64,000 nucleotides of DNA from Wolfiporia cocos (taxonomy: Eukaryota > Basidiomycota > Agaricomycetes > Polyporales > Phaeolaceae), in the NCBI GenBank assembly GCA_029448655.1, contig JACCLO010000005.1, positions 682,001 through 746,000 on the forward strand, in the 5' to 3' direction. The notes below the pieces were generated by a model. It did not search any database and had not been told where the DNA came from. It saw only the letters and a list, made by a program, of their open reading frames with translations. The translations under genes were made by a program, and so were the position numbers. Below are positions 45,244 through 56,671 of the stretch, one piece after another. Within the stretch, counting starts at the first letter, position 1. Every line of letters starts with the position of its first letter.

Positions 45244-45838
45244 ATGTCGGCACCTGCTGCTTTTTCTTCAGCGCACAGACGCTATGTACAGTCGCTATAC
45301 AGGCGATATCTAAACAATGAGCTGAACTGGGTGATCAGCCGCGACATTTGGAGGGGTAGGGCCATTGCGATCAGGGCTGAGTTCGAGAGAAACCGGTGCG
45401 TGGCATGGCCTCTTGGAATTGTGGCAACTGTTGATCGTTATGGTTGTATGCTCTAAAACATTCGATTCATATCTGCAATATGTACCTCAGCAATGTCCAC
45501 GACCCGAGAGAGCTCGCCGCAATCTTTACGAAGGCAGAGGCCGACCTCGCGGCGAGGCAACACCCAGACCCCTACAGACGTGCGTTCGTTGCCCGTGTCG
45601 TTCGTTCTGCCGGGACATATTCTCGTTTCATACAGCTACATCGGCGCCCGACGGAAGTAAATGGTGCGTTGTGTACATTGCTGCATGCTGCTCTCAGCTC
45701 ACCTATACATCTCAGGGAGCGGAATATTCCAGTGCGTCTAACTTATGTCCTCAGTGTGATGCAATTTCAAGCTCAATGTCGTGACATTAGCCACCGGTTG
45801 AACCCATCGTTGACCACGAAGCTGAGGGTCACCACTGA
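45244..45838 (+). CDS. NDUFB9: NADH:ubiquinone oxidoreductase B22-type subunit, LYR protein
   Basis: Five exons: 45244-45395, 45491-45579, 45636-45663, 45716-45731, 45791-45838 (110 residues). It is an accessory subunit of mitochondrial complex I in the inner membrane; LYR proteins bind the acyl carrier protein. LYR is at 18-20 (QSLYRRYL), followed by the family's Arg-rich helix (IRAEFERNR), the block EADLAARQHPDPYRP, and GSKWERNIPPP, which is typical of fungal members. The third and fourth exons are only 28 and 16 nt; without them the conserved PDGSKWERNIP block cannot be formed. The short C-terminus (VEPIVDHEAEGHH) comes from the last exon. Confidence 0.88.
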
Positions 45839-46469
45839 CATTCTGTCGATTGCGCATGTATCAGGTTGCTCAGGGAGTGCAATCTTAAATCTTGCCTTAG
45901 GGCAAGCTGGAGTCTATGTGTGTCGGTCTATAGCCCACTACACCCTAACAGTGGTCGATGAGGATATCATCATTCGTCGCTGGTCCTTGCCTTCAACGTG
46001 TGATATATTTCGTCCACGCGCGCTCGACTTGTGTCAACAGCCTGACCGGTCACCGTGTCAAATGCACCACGACTTGCCTTTTTATTCATCCTCCAACATA
46101 TCTGCCATGCCGCCTTTTCTCCGTGTGAAGCTTGCAGCTGGACTTCGACTCGGTTAACATTATCAGATGCATGCAGCAAAAGTGTGTTCGGCGCGCCGCC
46201 GATGTCGATGAGATGTGCCTGCGCCTTGCCCTCAACGTAATCCTTTCACCTTGCCTCGCACCTGCCCGTCGTCCTATCCCGCAACAGACCATCAAACCAC
46301 ACAACCCCGAGTGGACCATAAGCTCAGGAATGACCAACGCCCAAAATCATATGCCCCAACGCGCCCACGTGCGCCGCTAACCCCAGACTTGTCTGCGCGC
46401 TGCGAGCTGGGGTCGCACCAACTCGTACGTTTCTGCTCTTCCTCTCCCCTTCCCCCATCCTGCTCACCC
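45839..46469. promoter_or_regulatory. Upstream region of lipin
   Basis: A 630-bp stretch without a supported gene. It contains CACGTG at 46366-46371, about 100 bp before the lipin ATG. In yeast related E-boxes bind the phospholipid regulators Ino2/Ino4; a similar role here is only a guess. Confidence 0.45.
46366..46371. promoter_or_regulatory. E-box CACGTG upstream of lipin
   Basis: A palindromic CACGTG within gcgcccacgtgcgccgc, 99 bp before the start codon. Candidate site for a bHLH factor; position only. Confidence 0.35.
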
Positions 46470-49400
46470 ATGAACTACCTGCGCGGAGCAGTCAGCGCCA
46501 TTAGTGCACCGTATCAGTATTACAAGGACCTGAACCCCTCCACACTCACTGGCGCCATCGATGTCATCGTAGTCAAGCGACCCGTGCAGGACCACGACCA
46601 TGCCGGCAGCTCCAGCGAACACGAGGCACAATCTACAGACGACCATGAGCTTGTATGCTCTCCGTTTCACGTGCGATTTGGCAAATGGCAGGTTCTCAGA
46701 CCAGGGGACAAGAAGGTGCGCCACCTTGTATGATATGAGTGCACCACGGGCAGGGCCGCTCGTCCGGAGTGCAGGCATGTCTCCTACATCCTATATGCCG
46801 CTATATGCGGGGAACACCTCGCTCTATGTGGCTTATCTGCATGATGGGCATACATTGCGAGACGACTACGTTGAGTAGTCGGCATACGAAGGTCATCTAT
46901 TGGATGTGCGGGGATGCACGAGAGCTCCCAGCGCCCATCGTATCGATAAGCGGGATGCATCGTTCGCTACGCGTCGCCTATCATAGCAGTATATGCTATA
47001 CAGCAACCCGAGCATGTTGTGTTACAGACGGAGAGCAGTGCCCGTGGTGACTGTGGCGTAGGGCGCGATAGCTCACACTTGCGCGCAGGTCAATGTATTC
47101 GTCAATGGCAAACCTGTCCCGTTCCAGATGAAGATCGGAGAGGCGGGCGAAGCCTTCTTCGTCTTCGAGACAGATGAGGACATCCCGGACAGCCTCGTCA
47201 CCAGTCCGCTCCTACAGGCGACCAAGCCGGGCCAGTCTAATGCCGACGTGCAACGCACCGGGCGGTTCGGTGCGAAGGTTGACGCGGACAGCGGGCCGGA
47301 CACGGCGAGTGCTGCGCCTGCGGCGCAGGAGCCGGACTTTCTCGACCTGAACGCCGCAACTGATGAGGGCGAGCCTCAGCGGCTCGATACTCAGGCGGAC
47401 CAGGACGATGCTGCGAATCCGTCATTGTTGACACGCACCGCACAACTGGGCAAGGCTGTCATTGGTGCAGCAGTAGAGACAGAGAGGGCGGAGAAGGACA
47501 AGCTCAAGGACAAGACGGTCAAAGAAGCGATCGAGCAGGTCGAGCAGGACCAGGAGGCATTTCTGAAGGACAAAGCCGCTGCTGGAGGACAGTCGGCTGC
47601 GAGCCTCGCCAGCAAGGGTGACGAAGCGCTGCCTCAGGCTCAGAGTGTTCAGGGCCCGGACGTCGTGTACACAGACGGTACGCCCTCAACGCGCTCATTA
47701 CCACGATTACCTACATTACTGCCCAGACATGGTCTTTGACATGGAAGGCTACCACTCCCACCAGCACAATCGTTCCGACGAGTCCCATCATGCAGGTTCC
47801 TCAACCACCCAAGCCTCAAGCCAACCCAGCAGCCCCGGACCCTCCCGTACGTGCACCTAATTGCTCGCTTGTTGACACTCACCCACCTGCAATGCCAGGC
47901 GCGCCCTCGCCCTCGACTCTCTCCGCGCGTATGCCCTTTCCCTCCATGCGCGCGGCCTCCGAGCCGCCCGAGGTCGCGGGCGCGCTCCCTACACTGACGC
48001 TCCCCGCCACACCGCTCTCGCGCTCACCGCCCTCCACGCTGCGCCTGTCCGGGGAGACGGAGGAGTACATGTGGGAGTGGGGCAGCTTCCCGCAGCGCAC
48101 GCCCGTGCGCTCTATGTTCGCTGTGCCGAACGGAAAGGGCAATGGCTCCATGGACGCGCTCGAGGTGGACACGAACGTGAGGGGGCGTAGCCCGCTCGTG
48201 ACAGTCAGCTCCCCACTCGCGATGACGCCCGAGAGCGCGGAGGAGCTAAGTGCGGCCGAAGATAGGGAGGCGCATTTTGGGGATGGTGGGCGGCTGACGG
48301 TGGATAGGCGGGATCCGACGCGGTTTAGGGTGTCGATCGAGCGGAGGGTGGTCGACTTTGAGCTGAGTGTCGTCGAGGGCGCTTCGAGGCATCGGCAACG
48401 CGCGGGCGAAGGGCCGTTGGGAGGGGAGGACGAAGTGGTGGACGCGCAGCGGTTTGAGCAGGGGAAGGTGGACTGGCAGCGCTTCTTGGACGACGAGAGA
48501 ATCGTGAGAGATGACGACCTTGTGCTCAAGTGGGCAGGGGATATGTGAGTGCCTAGCACACTCACAAGCTGAGCCAGGCTGACCACTCTTCGCGCGAAGG
48601 TACATCACGCGGGTAGATGGCTCTCCTCTGATGGAAGCTCTCGTCCTCTGGCGCGAAGCTGCCCTGCAAGGCAGATTGGCTCGGTCGCCTTCCCGCTCCC
48701 CCTCCCCGGGCACAGATTATATAGCGAGACTTAAAGGCATCGAGGAGGAAGAGCGACACTCCGATGACGAGCGACGACATCCCGATCGCGCTGCAACTGA
48801 CATGTCTGACTCGACGGTAAAGGCCTCTGAGGGCCCTGCGCGACCATCGTCATCGTCCTGGGTGAGATGGTGGAGCCGGAGCCGTAGGGCGGAGACGGCG
48901 CAAAGACCTGATCTGCGACCAATGAACACCGCGCCCTCGAGTGTAGTACGTGGCTATCGTCGGAAGAGAATATACCCCAAAACTGACTCATCCGTTTCAG
49001 CAACGGAGTAGGACGGAGATGTTGGAGAAGGGCTCTTTGCCAGTCAAGCGTTCATCATCTGTCGCCTCCGCGCCTGTTGTCCCCAGATCGCCAGAGCCTG
49101 AATCACCTGCCTCAGACGTCTCATCAGATGATGAGAAGAGGCCCACGCGAGTCAGGAAGAGGTATGCGAAGACGCTGCGCTTGACGTCAGAACAGCTGGT
49201 TGGTCATACTTAGTCAAATTCGCATGCCTTCATCTAAATCTAGCCCCAATGTGTGTAGAGATCCCTTGATCTCAAGCCCGGCGCGAATACCATTACGTTC
49301 TCGCTCTCCGCAACCGGCGCAGTTGCGTGCACTGCACGGCTGTTTGTGTGGGATCACACAGACCAGGTGGTGATCTCCGATATAGATGGCACCATCACCA

Positions 49401-50703
49401 AGTACGTGCTTTGTATCGCGCACAATTACATCGGACTCACGCTGCTATGGCAGATCTGACGCGCTTGGGCATGTTTTCACTATGATCGGGCGCGATTGGA
49501 CACACCTTGGCGTTGCGAAGCTGTACACGGACATCTGTCGTAACGGGTACAAGATCCTCTACCTTACATCCCGCGCGATTGGGCAGGCGGACTCGACGCG
49601 TGACTATCTTAAAGGCGTTCGGCAGAACGACTATCAGCTTCCAGAGGGTCCTGTTATCATGAGCCCTGACAGACTGCTCACATCGCTCCACCGGTACGCA
49701 GCACTTTTCGAACGTCCGGTACAAGTGAATGCTGATGCCACGTGGTTGAACAGAGAAGTGATCATGCGCAAGCCAGAGGTATTCAAGATGGCTGCACTAC
49801 GGGACATCCAGAAGCTTTTTGGAAATCGTGCACGGAACCCATTCTATGCGGGCTTCGGTAATCGGATAACGGATGCGCTCTCATATCGGAGCGTCAACGT
49901 GCCAAGCTCGCGCATTTTTACAATAGATTCCACGGGTGAGGTCAAGATGGAGCTGCTCGAGCTGGCCGGGTACAAATCTTCGTACGTGCATACGTCCGCG
50001 ACATGGCTAGTGCCGTGCTGACTGGTGTCTTAGGTACATACACATGGCGGACCTTGTCGATCAGATGTTCCCACCGATTAACCGGAAATGGGCGTCGGAG
50101 TACACAGATTTTAACTACTGGAAGCAGCCTATGCAGGAGTTCGCCCTGCCCGACCTCTCCCCTCCATCTCCCGCGCTAAGCGCGCGCTCGGATACGTCGA
50201 ACCAGAGCACTCTCGCGCGCCTACGGCACTTCAGCCTCGGCGGCGGGCGACAAGCGAACAACATGAGCAAGTTCGCGCTGCCGCCGCCTGCGACTGAAGG
50301 TGCAGCCGCGTCTTTGGCAGGCGAGCGCAAGAACGAGGCGCATCTACGCCAAATGTCATCATTCGAGCGCTTGAGCAGCACCCTCGCGGGCCTTGCATCT
50401 GTGTCTCCGCTTGCGAGCCCGCGCTCAAGTTCGCCGACGTTTATCGACTCTGGCTCTGAGGACGAGGATGACGAGGCGGATCTGGAGAAGCAGAAGAAGC
50501 GCAAGTGGAAGCGGCGAGAGAGCATGCCCGGGTCCCTCCCCGGGTCGGACGGCTCGGCATCGGACGACGAGCCACACTTTGAAATATATGACGACGGCGG
50601 TGAGTATGAGTATCACGGGCAGAGCGAAGAGCAGGCGGCAGAGGAGGCATTTGACGAAGACTTCCTGGCGACGGGTGAGATGGAGAATGTTCCATTTCTA
50701 TAG
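46470..50703 (+). CDS. PAH1: Lipin-type phosphatidate phosphatase (PAH1)
   Basis: Nine exons: 46470-46715, 47089-47677, 47727-47846, 47899-48544, 48600-48945, 49001-49198, 49259-49401, 49454-49981, 50034-50703 (1,161 residues). It dephosphorylates phosphatidate to diacylglycerol for storage lipid synthesis, with Mg2+, at the ER/nuclear membrane. The N-terminal lipin domain (1-115) shows TGAIDVIVVKR, CSPFHVRFGKWQVLRP, KVNVFVNGKPVPFQMKIGEA and GEAFFVFE. The catalytic domain has DIDGT (756-760), IGRDWTHLGVAKLY, YKILYLTSRAIGQAD, GPVIMSPDRLLTSL, REVIMRKPEVFKMAALRDI, GFGNRITDALSYRSV and RIFTIDSTGEVKMELL. The tail (about 940-1161) is rich in Ser and acidic residues, as in fungal members regulated by phosphorylation. 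The first intron (373 bp) is much longer than the others (49-60 bp). Confidence 0.93.
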
Positions 50704-51473
50704 AGGCAGACAGTATAGACGGACAGCGTAGCTGCGGTAATATCCTCAATGTGGTATAATCCCTTGCATTATGTTGGTACTACACGCATTTGGTCGGCAC
50801 TCCTGCACGCTAGACACATAGTCAATGTACAATAGCCATAACTTACATTTTCGCAGGAACTTGCGCGCCTAACGAATACGCTTCTTCGCCAGTGAGTTTC
50901 GTTTCATCAGCGCATTACCTTCGTCAAAAACTCGTCCCGGCAACAGTCTTTGACATTGAGAGAAAGATACAGGCGACTTGCTAACAAACATCGTATTTGT
51001 CTTTGAAATGCGTGACGAATGATGAATACAGACAGCCGACGATAGGGGCATCGCGGCGCCAGAACACAAGGGGTGGTATTTCGAGCACTTTTCAAAGCCC
51101 GTGTAATATGGTCTAGCGAAGGCGTGGGCCACCGCAGCGCATCGGACGCCACGTAGAGTGCCACAGGACCGCGACAATGCTACACCAAGCTAAGTGAACC
51201 CTGACATGGACAATAGACGACAGCGCGTCAATACACTGCTTGTTTGGCGTGTGCGCAGCGCCTCGGGCATCCTGGATTCGGAGAGGGCATCGCCGGGTGA
51301 CACCCTCGGGGGCGTTAGACGGCTGGGGGACGTGGTCTTCTCTTCGACGAAACCCGAGCCGTGCCCGACCGCGACACGGAGGCCGTTTATATAGTGCGAT
51401 TGGGGATAAGAGCGCCGCTCGACACACCTACCTACACACTCCCTCTCTGAACTACTTCGACAATCTCTCCACA
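50704..51473. other. Intergenic region, lipin to dehydrogenase
   Basis: No gene is supported; open frames on the minus strand (for example 50869-51177) show no domain. The last 100 bp (tatatagtgcgattgg at about 51388) may be the dehydrogenase promoter. Confidence 0.4.
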
Positions 51474-53006
51474 ATGGTCTGGGGATTCTTCCGCGCTGTG
51501 CTAAATGGACCGTCCATGCTCTACCAGATGTACTCACAGCTGTATCCACCCAAACCGGAGGTTAGAGATCTTCTTCCCTATCTGCATATTGCTAACGATC
51601 GATTTGCCCCTGAAAGTGGTCGACAAATGATATTCCGGGCCTGTCTGGCCAGGTCATACTCATCACCGGTACGTGTGCCACTGTTTCGCTCGTTAAGCTC
51701 AACCCTGACGCAGCATTTGCCCGTCTCCAGGTGCAAATACCGGACTCGGTTTCGAATGTGCATACGAGCTCGCAGCGCATGGAGCCAGGGTGTATGCCAC
51801 GGCGAGGTCGGCGGAAAAGGGCACACCCGCCGTGAATGATCTAAACGCTCGGGTTGCGGCGCTAAATGACAAGAAGAGTGGGGAGGTCGTCTTCCTCCGC
51901 CTGGACCTTGACGACCTGAAGAGCGTCAAAGCAGCTGTGGAAGAGTTCAAGAGGTATGTCTTTGCAATCGAGGGCAGCTTGCAGCGGTTGAATGTACGAC
52001 GTTCCCGATTGCAGCAGAGAGAAGCGACTGGATGTCTTGATCAACAATGCGGGCGTCATGATGCCACCAGTCGGTGCCGCGAACGCTGCGGGAATGGAGC
52101 TCCAGTTCTCGACAAACGGTACGACAAGGAGATTGTTCGGCACAAAACCAACTCACACTTCACCTGCCCACAGTGCTCGGGCCATTTGTCCTCACCAAAC
52201 TCCTCTTGCCCATACTCCAGCAAACTGCCAGGCAGCGTGAAGACGGCATGGTCCGCATCATCAATGTCTCTTCATTCGCGCATGTGGCGGCTCCTCTGGT
52301 GCGTATGCACCGTGTCCCTCCACGACCCATATACTCACGAGGCATGACGCACAGTCAGGGATATATTTCGACGACCTCTTTGCCGGATCAAAGCTCGCGC
52401 GTTATGGCCAGAGCAAGCTCGCCGCGCTCCTCTTCACGAACGAGCTCGCACGGCGCTACACCGACGAAGGTAAGCAGTCGCTCGCGTCGATCGACACAGC
52501 GCTTGCCGCTCATTAGTGTCGCTTCACTTCGCCGCATCACGATCCATATCATGCATCACGGATCCTCGCTCCTCGGTGACGAATTAGGAATCGTCTCGAT
52601 CTCTGTGAACCCCGGGAATATCGGCACGCCTTTGTGGCGGTACCAGTCGTCCTTCTTCTCGGCTAGCGTAAGTCGCTGCCTCGGTCCTTGACGCGGGATC
52701 TCGATGCTGATGTAGCGCGACAAACAGACCATCAGCCCACTGCACCCTGTGTCTCTCGGCATTCTGACGCACCTGTATGCGTCTACGTCGCTCGACGTGA
52801 CCAAGGCCGACTCCGGCGGGTACTTCATGCCGTGGGCACGCAAGGGCCAGCCTTTGAGGCAGATCGTACGTCGTCTGCTGTTCTCTGCGTGGACTCCCCG
52901 GACAGTCTGGCTGACATTGCGAGCGTAGGCAAACGACGCCACCCTCGCCTCGAAGCTTTGGGACTGGTGTGAAGCGGAAACGAAGAGGGCGGACATCAAC
53001 GCTTGA
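51474..53006 (+). CDS. Short-chain dehydrogenase/reductase, retinol-dehydrogenase-like
   Basis: Nine exons: 51474-51560, 51617-51668, 51731-51953, 52015-52118, 52174-52298, 52355-52469, 52588-52667, 52716-52865, 52929-53006 (337 residues). It oxidises or reduces an alcohol/carbonyl with NAD(P)(H); the substrate is unknown. The Rossmann motif TGANTGLG (46-53), NNAG (131-134), the serine of NVSS (about 188) and YGQSK (Tyr214, Lys218) form a complete classical active site. The NPGNIGTPLW motif follows. Overall order is as in the RDH11-14 and WW-domain-oxidoreductase-like group common in fungi. The N-terminus is hydrophobic and amphipathic (VWGFFRAVLNGPSMLYQMY), perhaps for membrane association. 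The acceptor of exon 4 is of the NAGNAG type (gcagcag), so one residue may vary. Confidence 0.88.
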
Positions 53007-53590
53007 AGCTTGAGACCTGAGCTTGATATGATACCACTGCTATGAGGACTCTTGATCACCGCTGCTGAGCGAATAATCTATTCCTCTGATGTATGTACGG
53101 CTGAGATGATGTCCATACCTTGCATGTTAATGATACCTCATGACTTCTCCGGGTAGCCCCCGGGCATCGTTCAAAAGACACTAGGAATCACCAGGTAGTG
53201 GTAAATACAGTGGGTTCGTCCCGTAACGTGAGAGGGCCGGCAATTGCTACAAGCACCTGAAAGACAGGCCATAGAGTCATGATTGCAAGAAGTGTCACTG
53301 TATAGTGCAAGTAATCAAGGACTGAAACAACAACGCAGAAAACACTCGCAGAAACGTCACGTCATGAGGAGATTGCAAGGCTGGACACATGGTAGGGAGG
53401 ACAGGAGACTGATGTATGGGGTATGACAACAAGGGTTCGGCACGTCTGGTTCACATGTATAATGGTGGTCTCGTGGAATGAAAACACGAATGGGGATTAC
53501 TGGGAAAAAACACACAAGCTGGCAACGGAGAGTGGTGAGCATGCACAACATGAATGATAAAGCAGGATGCAGCAACAACGGATAAACCGA
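53007..53590. other. Intergenic region between converging genes
   Basis: 3' flanks of the dehydrogenase (+) and the Btz gene (-). No coding evidence. Confidence 0.5.
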
Positions 53591-56224
53591 CTAGTAGTAG
53601 ATCATAGGAGGCTGAGGCGCACGATGGTCCGCGGGGTACATCTCATACTGCACGACCTGCGGCGACATGTCCATGTACGGCTGATAAGGGTACGGTTCCG
53701 GGGCATAATAGTAGTGGGTAGGCTGGTACGCAGGGTACGCCATTGGCGCCTCCATCATCGGCGCAGGCAGAGGCTGAGTGTTGGAGGGGGCCGCAGGGTT
53801 CCCCGAACTTTGCGCAGCACTTGCCGCGTGCGCTTCATCCACCGTGTGCGTCGACGACACAGACCGATGCAGCCCGGACGGGCGCGACGACGGCTTCCTG
53901 CCATCCGCAGCATCAGTCGGCGCACGAATTTCAATACGGGAGCTCTGCCGCGCAGGGCTGAAGATCGGCAATCCTGTAGCTGGATCAACGACCGATGCCA
54001 TTGGAGGGGTGTGCGGCTGGGCGAGGAAGTCGGGCGAGCTGGTCGAGTGGCTGTGGTGATGCATGTGTGTGGGCACAAAGGGCACACTCGCAGAAGGGTG
54101 GTGCATGTGGCCATGCATCATCGAGCGGGGAGTGAATACCGGCGCCGGCGCCTGCTGATAAGGGTATACAGGACGGCCGGTGGCCAACTCGTACGCCACT
54201 CCATTATGATTCATAGCAATACCATGAGGCAGTGGCGGCGCGAACGCGTATGGCGAGCCGAAAGTAGGCGACGTCGGCGGGACAGGGGAGAATGACGTCT
54301 GCAAAGGGGGAAGGGCGGGCGGTTGCGGACGTGAAGCAGGTTCTGATAGTGCAGATGAAGGCGGAGGGGCCTCAGCAGAAAGCGAGGGACGCCGGAGAAC
54401 CGTCTCCTTGATCTGAGCGCTGGGCGACGCACTGCTCGCGCGCACAATAGATGGCCCGATAATCATCAGCGGATCACTGAGCGAGTGGTCCATGCTGGGC
54501 TCCTCGCAGTTCGAGTTCGAGGCAAGGCTGGAGGCTTGCGACAGCACGGACGACATCGGTACGGACGATGGCGCAGGCAGAGATTGTGCACGACCTGCCC
54601 CGCTCGTTGTCGTAGGCCCCGAAGAGACCTCGGTGTCCATAGGTCTGTGGGGCACAATGTTCGTGCGAACGGTAAACACTTCCTCGATCGACAGCTCCTC
54701 TACGGTGGTTGCGGGCTCCTCCACGAGGGTCGTGACTGATTCCTGGACGGGCGGCTCCTCCGAGGTCGTGGGCGCTTCTTCGACAGCCTTCTCCTTCCCT
54801 GCCCGACGCGGAAGACGGACAGTGAAGAACTTCTCACCATCATCGCTGAAGACGCTTGCGGGTGGCTGTTCCCTAGGAGCAGCGTGTGAACGGGGTGGCA
54901 CCCGGACAATGTGATCAGTCCCGCCTGGCAACTTCACGCGGTATGCTGGCCCTTGACCTGGACGAGGCTTCATAGAGGGGTCCAAGTAGAGGAACATCTC
55001 GTGGTGTTTGGTCCACACGCGTTCGGGCCTCATAGCGTACCACGGGCGACCAGCCGAGTGGCTCGTAGGTGTAGCGCTTCTTATAAAGCCACCACGGCCA
55101 CGCGCCACATATGTGCCTCTGCCGCGGAAGGAAGTCCCACGCTGAGGGCCGAAGCGGCCACTCTGCTCTTGATTGTGCTGCTGCTCCTCCGTACGGGGCT
55201 GCTGCTCGCGTTGTTCACGACGCCGTTCATCCCGCCGCTTCATTTCCTCGTAGCCGTCGTGCGTCCATGTCCGCTCGACCGGAGGAATGTCAGCAGGCGC
55301 CGAAAGGTCCGCCTCACCTTCGCCATCCTGATGCTCGTGAGGTGTGGCGCTGCCACCAAAGAATCCGCCTCGGCCCCGGCCTCGGAACGAGAAGCCTACC
55401 CGACCCCGGCCCCTCGCCTGCCAGCGTCCTCTCCACCAGCTACTCAGGCCGCGCAGATCCTTTTCAAGCAGACGGTCATCATGGCCCCAAAACTCTCCCA
55501 CTTTCGGCACAAAAGATGGGTCAGTCTCGAGGCGCTGCTGATACGCCTGACGCGCGGATTGCATGCGACCACGCTGTGGGAAGAACTCCCTCTGTGGTCG
55601 ATCGGAAGTAGAGGGGGCGGGCTCTTCTTGGTGCTCTTCCTCTTCGGGCGGGATAGCCGCATCGTCAACACGCGGCGGCGAAGTCGGAGGCGCGGAAGTA
55701 GGGCGCTTCCCATCGCGATCCTGCTTCTTTACCCGTTTGTGTCCCTTGCGCGATAGAGGGCGAGGGGCAGCGAGGATGTGCTGCTCGATGTGGTCCTGGT
55801 CGAGTTCAGCGAAGTCGATAACGGGAAGTTCGTCCTTGCCGTCGGCGTTTTCAGCCGTGACCATGTCCGCCCAAGTAGTAGCCGAGACGAATGGCCCGGA
55901 CTGAAGACTTTTCGCGGAGACGCCGTCAATGGGACCATGAAGCTCTGGTGGCGGGGGAGACTGGGTTGTGCTCGGGGTGACTACCTCAGAGCGCCCATGT
56001 GGATGACCATCATCAGAGAGCGACTCTGACCCCAAGTCCGAGTCAATGGAGGAATCATCGTCGTCCGAATCATCATCCGTAGTGATCTCGCGCTCGATCT
56101 CCTCGTCACTTTCTATCTCGTGCGGCGCTCGACCACGACGTCTAGCAGCTCGAATCTTCCGAGAAGGTGCCCGGTTACTGATGCTAGTGGATTGTAATGC
56201 TGTCGAAATGGTGGAGGCAGACAT
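53591..56224 (-). CDS. Btz (CASC3/MLN51-type) domain protein, exon junction complex
   Basis: One uninterrupted coding exon from ATG 56224 (877 residues). The Btz domain (roughly 235-325) shows DPSFVPKVGEFWGHDDR, then a basic RGRW...GRGRGR stretch, and VERTWTHDGYEEMKRR; these two short elements clamp eIF4A3 and RNA in the exon junction complex. Before it is a long acidic N-terminus (DEEIEREITTDDDSDDDDSS). After it are further RG/RGG-rich parts (FRGRGTYVARGRGGF), suggesting RNA binding, and a long Pro/Ser-rich tail ending in Tyr/Pro repeats (YYYAPEPYPYQPYMD). The frame is open 92 codons further upstream, but that part (56225-56500) has a composition unlike the rest and has a plausible donor-acceptor pair, so it is more likely 5' UTR with an intron. 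Confidence 0.82.
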   Translation of the reverse strand: MSASTISTALQSTSISNRAPSRKIRAARRRGRAPHEIESDEEIEREITTDDDSDDDDSSIDSDLGSESLSDDGHPHGRSEVVTPSTTQSPPPPELHGPIDGVSAKSLQSGPFVSATTWADMVTAENADGKDELPVIDFAELDQDHIEQHILAAPRPLSRKGHKRVKKQDRDGKRPTSAPPTSPPRVDDAAIPPEEEEHQEEPAPSTSDRPQREFFPQRGRMQSARQAYQQRLETDPSFVPKVGEFWGHDDRLLEKDLRGLSSWWRGRWQARGRGRVGFSFRGRGRGGFFGGSATPHEHQDGEGEADLSAPADIPPVERTWTHDGYEEMKRRDERRREQREQQPRTEEQQHNQEQSGRFGPQRGTSFRGRGTYVARGRGGFIRSATPTSHSAGRPWYAMRPERVWTKHHEMFLYLDPSMKPRPGQGPAYRVKLPGGTDHIVRVPPRSHAAPREQPPASVFSDDGEKFFTVRLPRRAGKEKAVEEAPTTSEEPPVQESVTTLVEEPATTVEELSIEEVFTVRTNIVPHRPMDTEVSSGPTTTSGAGRAQSLPAPSSVPMSSVLSQASSLASNSNCEEPSMDHSLSDPLMIIGPSIVRASSASPSAQIKETVLRRPSLSAEAPPPSSALSEPASRPQPPALPPLQTSFSPVPPTSPTFGSPYAFAPPLPHGIAMNHNGVAYELATGRPVYPYQQAPAPVFTPRSMMHGHMHHPSASVPFVPTHMHHHSHSTSSPDFLAQPHTPPMASVVDPATGLPIFSPARQSSRIEIRAPTDAADGRKPSSRPSGLHRSVSSTHTVDEAHAASAAQSSGNPAAPSNTQPLPAPMMEAPMAYPAYQPTHYYYAPEPYPYQPYMDMSPQVVQYEMYPADHRAPQPPMIYY

Positions 56225-56671
56225 GGTGAAGTGTGAATCTGCGGAGAGAACAAGAGCAGAGGATTGAGCACAGAGCACTACTGAGACCGCAAGAGCCAAG
56301 TCAACGAGACTCACTTTACCAGAAAACAGATGCGTAACAGTCGTGAATATGGAAGCGTTTGCAGACCTCGGGCTGGAGTGAAAGGGCAAAAAAAGTGATG
56401 TGTGATGGGTGTCGAGAGAGACGACGAGCAGAGTGGTTAAAACGGCGAGGATGCGTCGCGAGCGCTTGTAGGCGGTGCGATGCTTTGTCAGCGGCTGCAA
56501 AACCGAAAACCGGTTGCGTCGGAGTCACGAGGAGACGCCCGCCAAAGGTGCGCCACAGTACACAACAAGGCAACTCCTACTCATTCCAACGGGTCATCTT
56601 GTTTCTAAAAATCTGGTGGCTTAAATCTAATCTCAAAGATGGTATCCCATCAATCCTCCACGCGTGGTGCA
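56225..56671. promoter_or_regulatory. 5' UTR and promoter of the Btz gene
   Basis: No start codon other than that at 56224 is needed. gtgagtctcgttgac (minus strand, about 56300-56316) looks like a splice donor within the leader. Confidence 0.4.

Noticed and set aside
46739..47050. 103-codon open frame inside the first lipin intron
   Set aside because: The lipin N-terminal domain joins perfectly across the intron (GDKK to VNVFVNG), and the open frame has no domain.
48231..48586. Long minus-strand open frames opposite lipin exon 4
   Set aside because: The plus-strand frame carries lipin continuity with correct splice phases; the minus frames are low-complexity shadows.
53567..54295. 242-codon plus-strand open frame rich in arginine
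   Set aside because: It is antisense to the Btz gene; arginine-rich composition follows from the GC-rich opposite strand, and there is no domain or splice structure.
54911..55756. 281-codon plus-strand open frame
   Set aside because: Antisense shadow of the Btz coding exon.
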